A stretch of 64,000 bases of DNA from Prorocentrum cordatum (taxonomy: Eukaryota > Sar > Dinophyceae > Prorocentrales > Prorocentraceae), in NCBI GenBank assembly GCA_963575745.1, contig CAUYUJ010001454.1, positions 33,501 to 97,500 on the forward strand, given 5' to 3'. The notes beneath the pieces are model-generated. The model made no database searches and was not told where the DNA came from. It saw only the letters and a program-made list of their open reading frames with translations. The translations under genes and the position numbers were made by a program. Below, in pieces: positions 43,394 through 53,654 of the stretch (within the stretch, counting starts at the first letter, position 1; each line of letters opens with the position of its first letter).

Positions 43394-44564
43394 GAAGAAA
43401 TCTAATTCAGAGAGCGGTGCAGAGAGCGCAGGGGAAGATCGCGTGTGTCGAAGTGGGCGGGACACCCAGTCTTGGGGTGGAGGTGGGCGGGGAGAGGCCT
43501 GCGAAGGCCGTGCGGCAGGAGTATGAGGAGAGCCCGAGTGACACACATGAAAGTGGGATCTGCTGTGAGGGGGTGGCGTATTCCATATCGCGGGCTGCCA
43601 TGTTGCATGGTCTCGGTGAATGGACGTACCATCGTGATTGCCTTATCGCGTCTGAGAAGAATTGGAGGAAAAGAGCACAGATGACACGGTGTACATACGG
43701 CGGTATGAGCCACGGATTTGTGCCGTGGGGCTTCTGGTTTGCACAGGAAGGTGGGCCGTATTGGTGGCGCTATTTCAAGTGGACTTTCCAAGGATATAAA
43801 GAATGTGTGACGGACTGTTTATCGAAGCTTGAGATGCATCACATTGTAGACATGTTCATCCTTCCTGAGGAGAAGCGGGGCGGAAGGAGAGACGTGGAGG
43901 AGGAGGGGGGGGGGGGGGCTCATATCAACAGTAGGGAGGGGGGAGACAAGCCAAACGCCTTGCAGCAAATCTGGAGAACGAAACCGAGTTTGATTATAGG
44001 GACGGGGTGGCGGTGGAACTCAAAGGGGACTCGATGACGGTGGTGAGCTGGATGAGGGGAATGTGGAACGTACAGAATTTCGGATGCCAGCAAAGGGTGG
44101 CTCAGGTCATTGACTTTCTGGATAATGCTTGTGACAGATATGGCTGTAGAGCACCAGCATACGGCATGGATATATGGGAGCACTTTTATCGGGAATGCAA
44201 CAAACGAGCTGATGATTTGACGTGGGAGATGCGTGACAAACCAGGTGTTTCGAGAAAACAAGTAGAACGGCAAAATCTAAACTTTGAAGGTGAGGCGCTC
44301 ATCGCGGTCCGTGGTTCATTCGACGGCGGCGTTTCCTCTATCGGTGCTGGTGGAGGATGGTGGCTGGATGGAGAATTTGTGAGGTCCAGTGGCAGGGAGA
44401 CTGCCAGAAGAGGTGAAAGTTCGTGGAGGGCACGATACCGACCGATAGCGGAGGAGGCGTTTGGCCTGGACCCGCGATCGTCAGTGTCTGAGTGCGAGCT
44501 TGAAGCGGCGGCCAGGCTCGCGATCATGGTCTGTGAAATTCTTCAGTTCAGTGCTGCTGACTAA
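43394..44564 (+). pseudogene. LINE ORF2 copy, plus strand, last part with permuted RNase H
   Basis: This continues the copy at 38940-41505 after the TIR element. A post-RT linker lies in one frame (about 43396-44037). The RNase H lies in another (44007-44564): GDSMTVVSWMRG (D8 counted from 44007), HFYRECNKRAD, FDGGVSSIGAGGGWW (D106) and VSECELEAAARLA (E164). This is again the permuted order seen in the other three copies. The frame ends in TAA at 44562-44564. The linker-RNase H frameshift makes it a pseudogene, although the RNase H piece itself is intact. Confidence 0.82.
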
Positions 44565-45640
44565 TATTATCTTATTCTTTTGTGTCGCACACATCACAGA
44601 CCTATGCCTGCCTGGCTCGGTATTCTCGGGTAGCCTCCCTTTTGATCCTCGTTTGGAGGGTCGCCTTTGGATGACTTGCGTGATGAAATATCGTTATGCT
44701 GTCGTTCACGACTTGGAGATAATCGTGACATGCCTAAGCCACGCTGGCTCGGCACTTGTCAACTCTGATGCCTCGGCCACCCTGGCTTGGCAATCACGGT
44801 GCACTGTGTCTGTTTTCGACTTGATATCTCGGGGCTGTGTGTCGCCCCACTCTCTTTTCGGCCTCGTTTGGAGCGCCACTTCTGATATCATTCTCGTCTG
44901 GTGTTAGATTTCGGCATGCCTAAGCCACACTGGCTCGGCATTTGTCAATCCTGATGCCTTGGCCACCCTGGCTCGGCAGTCTTGCGGCACTATGGTCTGT
45001 TTCTTGCATCTTACGTTGGGGCTGTGTGCCGCCAATTCTCTTTTCGGCCTTGTTTGGAGCGCCACTTTCATACGACAGTCAAGCTTCGGTGTTCGACAGA
45101 GACATGCCTAAGCCACTCTGGCTCGGCACGTTTCATTCTAGATGCCGCAGCCACCCTGTCTCGGCAGTCTCATCGCTGTATCGGACTTGATATCGCGGGG
45201 CTGTCTGTCGCCCACTCTTCTTTTCGGCCTCGTTTGGTGTGCCAAGTACTGTTCTCATTCACGGACTTGTGTGGATTCGGCATGCCTAAGCCACCCTGGT
45301 TCGGCATTTCTCATATCTGATGCCTCGGCCAACCTGGCTCGGCAGTCTCGAGGGCGGTGGGGTACGTTGAACGTGTTTCTGCTGGGCTGTGCGTCGCCCC
45401 TTTCTCTTTTCGGACTCGTTTGGAGTGCCACTTGAAGGTGTCGCTCGGACTTGTTGTCGCACGCTGTGTATTCGGATGCCTGAGCCACCCTGTCTCGGCG
45501 CGATTGGCGCGGTTCTCTTTTTTTTTCGGCCTCGTTTGGAGTGTCTGTTGTTACGTGATCACGTGACGGGGTCCCTGTTGGTGAGGCCGTGCAGGCGAGA
45601 ATCGGAGGATGGAAGTGGGGCGGTCTTGCCGCTGCGATCC

Positions 45641-45690
<50 letters not shown>

Positions 45691-45860
45691 GGTATTTTTC
45701 TTTTGGTTATGCCTGCGCCTGCGGGCTCGGCAGGGCCATGTTGCAGATGCCTCAGCCATCCTGGCTCGGCAGTGTCGCTGTTTTCCTTAGCTCTTTTGGA
45801 GCCCGCTCGCTGCCCCATGAGGGCCTGGCCGCGAGACCGCAAACCGCCAAAATAAACGGG
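44565..45860 (+). repeat. ~185-bp tandem repeats following the LINE, ending at a hairpin right half
   Basis: Five units are recognised by TCTTTTCGGCCTCGTTTGGA at about 44851, 45037, 45217, 45403 and 45514. Each also has the hairpin-like phrase TGCCTAAGCCACCCTGGCTC followed by GGCA. A (CT)n tract occupies 45641-45687. The block ends CCAAAATAAAC directly before GGGGTTGACAGTTTATCGCC, the right half of the common hairpin. It is probably the long 3' untranslated region of the preceding LINE, whose 3' end sits at the usual hairpin site. Confidence 0.7.
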
Positions 45861-46880
45861 GTTGACAGTTTATCGCCGGCCCCCCAGTGGGTTATGCCGC
45901 GTCTGTCTGTTAAATTCTCAGGTCCGTAGCTGTAATATTTATGTGAAAAGACGTGGAGGGACCGACCTCGTATGACCCCCCCAGCAAGTTTTCGAGCTTA
46001 TATTCAAGGGAGCTTTCCCCTTGTAATCAGAGCACTATCGCGTGTTGAACATTCGTGAGAGCTCTGGTACTTTCCCATGGAGTTTGATATCATTCCCGCT
46101 CGCCATCTTGATCTCATGTCGAGATCACCATTAGTACTATCAAAGAGCATCCAGGCGGGATCTCATGTTGGGAGTCATTTTGGCAGGTTATGTAGTTTGT
46201 CTCAACTTAACTTGAGCTGTGGGCCCGCTACAGAGCTCTCGAGCACACCAATCGATGCAACAGGATATGCTGCATCCCAGTGAGAGCTCTAGAGTGGTAT
46301 TGGATGTCGGAGTCGCGAGTTCATGCCGAAAGCCTTATATGCATATGCGTATTGGTGATTGTATTTCGATTATAACTGAAGATGCAGACCAGCCAGAGAT
46401 CTCAGATTATCTGAGATGAAAGCTATGGCATGTCTCGACGCAGTGAGAACATCAGAAGCGCATCATCGAGGTGAACTCGGCAGATTCGATTAAATAACTC
46501 GAACAATCAGAGTCACATGTCGGCTTGCATCGATGAAGTTCTGGACTTTAACTGAAGCTGCAGGCCAGCCAGGGAGCTATGTTGCTGTCAGATGGAAGCT
46601 ATGGCATGTTTTGACGCATCGGGACCAACAATAGGGCACGAGTTGATTCAAACCGATTGATGCATTCGAATAACTCGAACACTTTGAGTCATGTGGCACC
46701 TTGTGTCGATGATCTGCTGAACCAAACTAAAGCTGCAGGCCTACCATGGAGCTCTGGTTCTCTCAGATGAAAGCTCATGCGAGAGATATGCGCGTGCCAC
46801 TGACATCCATGGCAAGGAAGCTCTACGAGTTACCAGCGGTAACCAAGGTTGACGGTTTACCGCCGGCTTCCAGTTTCGAT
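45861..46880 (+). repeat. Hairpin half, companion module and divergent satellite; end of the repeat domain
   Basis: The hairpin right half at 45869-45879 is followed by a companion module, a diverged leader and divergent satellite monomers. AGCTATGGCATGT at 46421 and 46597 shows a 176-bp period. The last hairpin (46833-46866) has both inner arms. Beyond 46880 no copy of the satellite, hairpin or LINE is seen. Confidence 0.75.
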
Positions 46881-47340
46881 TGCGCTTGGGATCGAACGCG
46901 GTCTGCAACGAAAACAAAAAGGCCCCCCAAGGGACGCCGACGCGGCCCCGAGAGGCCCCGGGGATGGCCCATGAGTTGCCTGTTAGACGGCCTTGAGAGG
47001 CTCGGAGGCCGCCCCAAATAGCCTCCCGAACGCTTCAAGTCGCGGCTAGAGATGCCCAAGAGGCCCCCGAGACGGGCCAGGGGGCCCCGAGACGGCCCCA
47101 GAGCGGGCTAACGCGCCCAAGACGGCCTCAAAACGGCCCAAAAGACCGCTACCCAGAGGGCCTTCGGAGGGTCCCAACTTGGCATCGTTCGGACGTGTGC
47201 ATGTTTTCCCGGCTAGGACCATCGAGGAGCATCCTGTATCATCGAGCGAAACGAACACGCGCGAAACCGATTAATGCGCGGGGAATGGGCGTCCGAGCGA
47301 TTGCGAGCCAAGAGGCATTTTTTTAAAAAGTGTTTGACTG
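46881..47340. repeat. Degenerate GGCCC-rich repeat
   Basis: Imperfect units of about 10-14 bp built on GGCCCNAAGA/GAGACGGCC fill this interval. A related block is at 60415-60660. No gene is supported. Confidence 0.6.
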
Positions 47341-47344
47341 ATAC

Positions 47345-48600
47345 TTGGGTTCTCGTTTTTTCGAGCTTCCATTCCTTCGTGGCGGCCCAGAGCGGGCCAA
47401 CGCGCCCATGACGGTCTCAACATGCAAGAGATATTGCCGAAGAGGCAGTCTGAACGCCAAGAGGGCTCGAAGAGGCCCCCCCCAAGAGGTCCAGCTTCAT
47501 CTTACTTCTTCATCGTCCTTCACTGACGGACCCTGCGGTGGGTTGGGCCCCTCGGTCGATTCCCTCCGCTCGCAATTTCTATTTCGCTCTCCGTTGCCAG
47601 GCCCCGCGCCGCCATCGAGCCCGGCTCATGGCACTGGGCTCGTTCGGGGCCAGTGGCTCCGCGCGCAGTGGCTCTCCGACGGCGCGTGGGCTTCGCGACG
47701 ACATGGAGAGGGCGGTGGGCTGGGAATGATGCCGCATTCCCCCCCTTCCAGGAGAAGGCAGCGGCGGCGCCCGCCTCGAAACTTTTGTTTTGTTTTTTGT
47801 TATGTTTTGTCTTTTGTTTTGTTTTGTTTTTTTTTCGCTGGGTGGAAGCCCTGCGACGGCGACATCTCGCGCGCCAGGATTTGGACCAGGTTTCCAGTCG
47901 ACCCCTCACTCACATGGAGCCAGCGCGAGTTCGAGTTTCCTGTCTGTGGAAGCACCTACGCCTTCCGATTCTTTTTGCCAGTATAGGAACCTGCGGTTGC
48001 GCGAACGAGACGTTTCCTTCGAACGCTTCCGCGCGACGCCGCCGCTGGGGCACTCGGGGCCCTTCGAGCCCCGCTTCCGTCCCCGTGTCAGAACACATTC
48101 GGGCCATAGAAGGGTTCAGGCAACGACCTTTCAGAAAATAATCCCCGATTGGTATCGTCTCCAGTCTCAGCGCGGGGATGCGAGCCGCAGCCACTCGCAG
48201 AGGCGCTCACGGCATAACTCCCAGAGGCGCCATCATGCGCCACGCGCATTCCCCTCCGCCAATGAGTTGGCAGAGCTCAGAGAACAGGTGGAGACTTTCA
48301 CGACCCAATAGTTGTCGGGTTTTGCTGCAACAGTCGCAGTTAACGCGACTCATGCAGCAACCTTGAGGCAAGATATACAGCTCGCTCCTGCCTTGGTCGA
48401 CGCCCGGATCCACCAGGACAATAATGACAGAAGAGCAGTCTTCGATGTGAGCCAGCGTGGGCTCCAAAGAGTAGTTCTTGCAGCATATTCGGTGCAACCT
48501 AGGTGGTTCAATCATAGATCGGCGCTGATCCCAGAAATCCGCGCGGACCTCAGAGTTTTCATGTTTATGCCATGTCTCGTTTTCTTAAATCAATATGGTT
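47345..48600 (+). other. Possible gene remnant, unidentified
   Basis: Overlapping frames are open on the plus strand. One (47790-48311) ends in ANELAELREQVETFTTQ and is stopped by TAG at 48309-48311. It continues in the same frame with an ordinary-looking stretch (about 48312-48500; NATHAATLRQDIQLAPALVDAR). The composition is less repetitive than its surroundings and resembles coding sequence, but I recognise no family. A T-rich tract (47785-47832) and half of a fold-back element (48500-48590) lie in or beside it. It could be an exon, a pseudogene or chance. Confidence 0.25.
48500..48590. mobile_element. Half copy of the fold-back element family
   Basis: It contains TCGGCGCTGATC, ATCCGCGCGGACCTCAGAG and CATGTTTATGCCAT. 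This matches the right arm of the complete copies at 53655-53830 and 61423-61620. The left arm is missing. Confidence 0.65.
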
Positions 48601-48870
48601 CAATCTATGGGGTGCAGTCAATGCCAAATAATGCCAACTGCTGCAAAGCAATGTAAAACAATGCCAAGCAATGCTGGGCAATGCGAAGCATAGCAAAGCA
48701 GTGCAAAACGTTGCCAAGCTAGGCAAATCAATGCCCAGTTACGCAATCCAACGCAATGCCAAGCAACGCGATCGCAATGCAAAACAATTCAAGTCAATGC
48801 ATATCAACACGAAGCTATGTAAAGCAATTCGAACTAATACGAAACTGTTCGAAACCATTCGGTCGCAATG
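48600..48870 (+). repeat. Degenerate CAATGCAAAG-type repeat
   Basis: The interval is filled with 10-11 bp variants of GCAATGC/AAAGCA. The frames across it are Asn/Lys/Ala-rich repeats and are not called as genes. Confidence 0.75.
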
Positions 48871-49199
48871 CAAACACAATCCACCCGCGACGGGTGGCGA
48901 CGGGGTGCGACGAACTGGCCAGACCACCGTTGGGGCTCAGTTATCGGTGGCGACGGCGGCGGCGACTGGCGGCGACGAGGGGCCATACCGCTGAGTGCAA
49001 CCACTCTTTGGGGAACAGGATTATACGGAAACGAAGCCTCCGCTGCTGGATGCACGCATGTAGCTTTGTCCAGTCCCGCACGAACTCAGAGCGGCACTGG
49101 CGGCAGGGGATGTGTGCTGGCTGGCTCCAGAATCTGGCCGCGTTTCTGATTTTGCGCTCTTGTTGCCTCTTGGATCGTCCCTTGGCGGTCCGTGTCATG

Positions 49200-49720
49200 C
49201 TGGCACAGGCGCTGTTCAAGAGAGTTTCATTCTGACCGCTCCGGAGCCCACGAGTGTGGCGACAGTTGCGCAGGCCGCAACCCCCCCCTCGGGCAATGCC
49301 GTGGTCTACTCTGGATCTGCGCTGGCCCGCATTATGTCGGAGCCCCCCCTCAGGGGCGCACGAGAATGGCGACAGTTCCGCAGTTCGCAGCCCCCCCCCA
49401 GGGATGGTCAGGTCTGACCGGAGCCTGCGCAGGCCCGCACTATGCTGGACTCCCCAGGTTGCCACGAACGTTGGTACTGTTTCGCAGTCTGCATCCCGCA
49501 GGGGATGGGCGAGGCATAGTTCAAATTTGCGTATGCCGGCTCCATGTTGGACCCCCCAGCGGCCCACTCGAAAGTGGTGACGTTTTCCCGGTTCGCAGCC
49601 CCCTGGGCCCGTCGAGAGTGCATGCCCACACTGTGCTGGATCCCCCAACAACCCACGAAGGTGGCGACAGTTTCGCAGTCCGCAGCCCTCGGGGTATGGC
49701 AGGGTCCGCGTCGGCCACTC
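49200..49720 (+). repeat. ~110-bp tandem repeat, first block
   Basis: Four to five units share a GTGCTGGATCCCCC-like start, ACGAANGTGGCGAC, AGTTTCGCAGTYCGCAGCCC and a GGGATGG-like end. It is the same family as the ~100-bp repeat at 51380-52900. Frames on both strands are repeat-driven. Confidence 0.75.
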
Positions 49721-49739
49721 ACAGGACACCGATCGGAGG

Positions 49740-50100
49740 GCGAGGGCGGGATGGACGGTAGCAGGCCCCAGGCCCGAAGGGGACGGGCGGGAACGAAGCG
49801 GAGTCGGAGGATCCCGGGGGGGCGATACGTGGTCGAAGCAGCAGCAGCAGCAAGAGGAAGGGCAAGGAAGGAGGAGGACGACCCAGGAGGCAGGTGGAAG
49901 GAGGAAGGAGGGGGTAACGTTTCGACTCTCACCCATGAACAGTCTCCCGAGATAGTGTTACATTTGATCGCTCCGCTCATCCCGCCGGCCCATGTTGCCT
50001 CGCCGCTGTCATTCGTCGGGGTGTTGTTGTCAATGCGGTGCGGTTGGGCGGCTGCCATGTTTCGGAGGCGGTGGGTGGCGGATCAGAGGCCTCACGGATG
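49740..50100. other. GC-rich spacer, no feature seen
   Basis: It holds Arg/Gly-rich reading frames with an AGCAGCAGCAGC stretch (49838-49852). No conserved motif or repeat family was recognised. Confidence 0.4.
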
Positions 50101-50720
50101 TTGGTTGGGCTCTCGTGGTTGGGCGGCCTCTCAGGGGCCTTTTGGGGGGCAGTTTTGTGGCCTCTTGGGGGCCGTAACTATTGGGGCCTCTTGAGGTCCT
50201 CTTGGGGCTTCGTGGGGTGCCTCTTGGGGGTCCCTTGGGGCTTCTTGGGGGCCTCTTGGGGCCTCCTGGGGGCCTCTTGGGACTGAAGGCTGGACTTTTC
50301 GGTTCCTGGTCACCTTCTTGGGCCCCTCTTGGGGCCGTTTTGGGGCTCCCTTGGGTCGTCTTGGGTGCCTCTTGGGCTGTCTTGGGGCCATCTTGGGCCG
50401 TCTTGGGACTGTCTTGGGGTCCTCTTGGACCCTCTTGGGGCGATCTTGGGAGCCTCTTCGGGCCATCTTGGAGCGTCGGGAAGCCGAAAAAGGAGACCCG
50501 AAAATGTATCCAAAACCTATGGGGAATCAATGAACTTTGCCTCTTGGGGTCCTCTTGGGAGTGCTTTTCGAGGCCTTTGGGGGCGTCTGGAGGCCATGGT
50601 GGGCGTCTTGGAGCGATCTTGTGGCATCGTCGGCCGATCTTTCGAGGACTCAAAGGGCTCTTGGACCGTCTGGGCGCTCTCTTGAGGCCGTCTTGGGCGC
50701 CTCTTGGGCTGTCTGGGGGG
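50100..50720. repeat. Degenerate CTCTTGGGG repeat
   Basis: About 40 imperfect units of 10-17 bp read GGCCTCTTGGGG and variants. This is the reverse-complement sense of the GGCCCAAGAGG block at 46881-47340. Long Gly/Leu/Pro-rich frames on both strands come from the repeat. Confidence 0.8.
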
Positions 50721-51380
50721 CCTCCGTCATCTCTGACGGGGACTTGCCAGGACTTTTGCGGGGTATTTGTCGCGTCGGGGCCCCCAGGGGCCGCCTCGCG
50801 CGCGCGAACTTGTTATATTGTTAACTTGTTACCAGAGGTCTTAGCACGCCTATGGCCCGTTGGGCCGGCGAATAGAGTCAGTGTAAGAGCTGAGCGAGGC
50901 CGAGTTGAACTGCCAGCCGCTCAGCCTTTCTCTTGCACTTCACATCATGGAACCAGGCGATCCGATGAGGCTTCTGCTATAGGTGAAAGCTCCAACCCGT
51001 TGACAGAGCAGAGCTGAGGAGAGCCCGTGAAGTTCAAGTTCTATTTCAAGGACTGCCTCATATGAGGCTACGGCCTCCTGCGCAGGCCGGTAACGGCCCG
51101 ACCCGCCCTCGCTGGCGGGACGTTTCCGCGCGGAGAGAGAGAGAGAGAGAGAGGCTTCACATCCTGGAAATTCGACGCGCGCCAGCGCGCCGCGAGGTCC
51201 GCGGGCGGCCCGCGGGAAAGGAACGTCAGGCCCGAGACCCGTAGCATCAGGAGACGATCGATCGCCGTGGCCCTGGATAAAATCACGCAGTCATGCAACC
51301 GCGTGGCGTCCAGGTCGTCCGCGTCTTTGCGCCCGCTGTCGACAACGATCCCAGCCCCCCAGAAAGGATGAGGCCTAATG
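50720..51380. other. Spacer without a recognised gene
   Basis: It is a GC-rich sequence with a short (GA)n run at 51137-51153. A moderately non-repetitive stretch at 50820-51060 has only short frames. No RNA gene signature was found. Confidence 0.4.
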
Positions 51381-52905
51381 TGGGTCCGAGTAAGGCGTCG
51401 CTGCGAGCAGCCCTCGCGCGTGGCGGCGGTTTCGCATGTCGCAGCACCCCTAAGGATGGCGAAGTCTAACCTGAGTCCGCGTTAGACGTCACTGTGCTGG
51501 ACTTCCCAGCAACTGTCGAATATGGCGACTAAATCTGCGCAGGGCGTCGCTGTGGTGCCCCCCAAGCAGCCCTCGAATGTGGCGACAATGTCATTGTTCG
51601 TAGCCCCACCAGGATGGCGAGGTCTAGTCTGAGTTCGCGTAAGACGTCAGTGTAGTGCTGGCCTCCCCAGCCCTCGAAAGTGATACTTTCACATTTCGCG
51701 GTCCCCCGGGGATGGCGAGGCCGAGTGTGAGTCAGCGCAAGGCGTCGCTGTGCCGACCCCTCCCGCCAGCCCTCGGCGACAGTTTCGCACTTCGTAGCCC
51801 CCCAGGGATGGCGAGGTCCAGTCTGCGTTCGAGTAAAACTTCACTGTGTTGCCCCCGCCCCTCCGCAGCCCTCGACATTGACAGTTACACACGTCGCACC
51901 CCCTACAAATGGCGAGTCCGAGTCTGAGTCCGCGTTAGACGTCACTGTGCCTGTCCCGTCAGCAACCTTCGCAAATCGCGACAGTTTCACATTTCGTGGC
52001 CACGCACGGACGGCGAGGTCGTATCTGAATTCGTGTAAAATGCCACCGTGCTGCTTCTCACCAGTCCTCGAATGTGGCGACAGTTTCACATGTCGCAGCC
52101 CCCCCAGGGATGGCGAGGTCGAGTCTGGATCTGCGCAAGACATCGCTGTGGTGACTCCCCCCCGGCAACGCTTGAAAATGGCGCAAGTTTCACATTTCGC
52201 AGTCCGCAGGGATGGCGAGGTCTAGTCCGAATACGCAGGAGACTTCACTGGTGCCCCCCCCCAGCAGCGTGTCGACCGTTTCACCCCTCGCAGCTCCCAG
52301 GGATGGCGATGTTTAAACTGAGTCCGCGTAAGACGTTACAGTGGTACCTTCCCAAGCAGCGTGGCGGCCCGGCCGTTTCGCACTTCACAGCCCCCCAGGG
52401 TTGGCGAGGTTTCGTGTGACTCTGCGTAAGGCGTCAGTGTGCTGGCTTCCCCGGCAGCCCCTGAAAGTGGCGAGAGTTTCACAGTAGTATGGGTCTGCGT
52501 AAGACGTTGGTGTGCTGGCCTCCCCAGCAATCCTCGAAAGTGGCGATGGTTTCATTTTCGCAGCCTCCCAGGGATGGCGGGGTCTAGTATGAGTCCGCGT
52601 AAGACGTCACATTACCCCAGGGATTGCGAGGTCCTGTCTGAGTCCGTGTAGAACGTCACTGTGCTGGCCCCCCTTGGCAGCCATCGAAAATGGCGACAGT
52701 TTCGCACCATCGCAGCCCCCCCCGGGATGGCGAGGATTAGTGTGAGTCCGCGTCGGACGTCAGTGCGCCGGCCCTCCCACCAACCCTCGAGCGAGGTCGA
52801 GTCTGAGTCCGCGTAGGACGTCGATGTGGTGGCCCCCCCAAGTACACTGTCGGAACTGGCGATAGCTTTGCACTTCGCAACCCCTACGGGGTGACGAGGT
52901 TGGCG
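51380..52905 (+). repeat. ~100-bp tandem repeat, second block
   Basis: About 15 units carry GTCTGAGTCCGCGTAAGACGT, CACTGTGCTGGCCTCCCCAG, GTGGCGACAGTTTCACATTT and GGGATGGCGAGGT. The distances between successive ATGGCGAG landmarks from 51712 to 52303 are 96, 101, 101, 100, 102 and 91. Similarity to 49200-49720 shows one family in two blocks. Confidence 0.88.
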
Positions 52906-53265
52906 TCAGACAGGAGGGTGGGTAGAACACAGGATGCAGGAAACAGGAAAACAACATAGGATATAGTAGGACAAGAGGAATAGAGAGAAGAGGGGGGGAA
53001 AGGCGAGGAGGGTGTCGGGAGGAATGATATGTAACTCCAGTGCTCTTTTCAAAGCGAGAACCCGACGCAGGAGGGTTGGGAGCAGAAGCGTCGGTATATG
53101 TTTATTGAAATCCATACGCACACATGTGCATCCATTAAAGTGTGGCTACGTGTACAGACGTGCAATCATATCTGTGCCAACACGCGCAGGGAACAGAGTC
53201 TTGTATAAATGCTGCTGGACCTCATGTTCATTTTCACCATTGCCACCTTCGTCCTCAATCGCCTT
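52906..53265. other. Spacer, no feature seen
   Basis: A purine-rich stretch (52906-53010) is followed by ordinary sequence with short frames. Nothing recognisable was found. Confidence 0.4.
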
Positions 53266-53269
53266 CCCC

Positions 53270-53434
53270 GCCTCCTCCTCCTCCGCCTCCTCCTCCCCCG
53301 CCTCCTCCTCCTCCTCCGCCCCCGCCTCCTCCTCCTCCGCCTCCTCCTCCTCCGCCTCCTCCTCCTCCTCCTCCTCCCTCTCCTCCTCCTCCTCCTCCTC
53401 CTCCTCCTCCTCCTCCTCCTCCTCCTCCTCCTCA
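53270..53434 (+). repeat. (CTC)n triplet microsatellite
   Basis: About 165 bp is almost pure CTC/CGC triplets. Frames across it are poly-Pro, poly-Leu, poly-Ser, poly-Glu or poly-Arg and are not called as genes. Confidence 0.95.
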
Positions 53435-53654
53435 GCGGCCCGCGGGCGCGCGGGCCGGCGGCCGCCGGTGGACGCCGCGGGCGCGCGTGCGCGCGGGCGC
53501 GCCGGCGCACCGCGCGGCCGCGCGCCCCGGAGGCCAGCGTTCGGGGGCGACGCCGGCCGACGAGGCCAGCGCGTGGCCCCCTGCGCCCACGCCGCGTCGC
53601 CGCGCGTAGATCTCGGAAGGAGAGGCGCTAGGCTCGGCTGCACCCAAGAAATAG

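Larger units (their letters stand above)
41497..43402 (+). mobile_element. 1.9-kb TIR DNA element with 9-bp target duplication
   Basis: The 9-bp GAAGAAATC occurs at 41497-41505 and 43394-43402. The element between them (41506-43393, 1888 bp) has imperfect terminal inverted repeats of about 23 bp (18 of 23 positions match). They share TGCGCC..TGGATCT read inward from both ends. The left arm of the inverted LINE pair preserves the unoccupied site, a single GAAGAAATC followed by TAATTCAGAG, near 36040-36060 on the minus strand, so the insertion is directly demonstrated. A 9-bp duplication is typical of Mutator-like elements. No transposase is encoded; the interior is G/C runs and a heptamer array. 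Confidence 0.85.

Noticed and set aside
44720-45500. Relic of the dinoflagellate spliced leader in GCCACCCTGGCTC
   Set aside because: The resemblance to the SL core (GCCATTTTGGCTC) has three mismatches in 13 bases and no SL 5' part. No intact 22-nt SL was found in the window.
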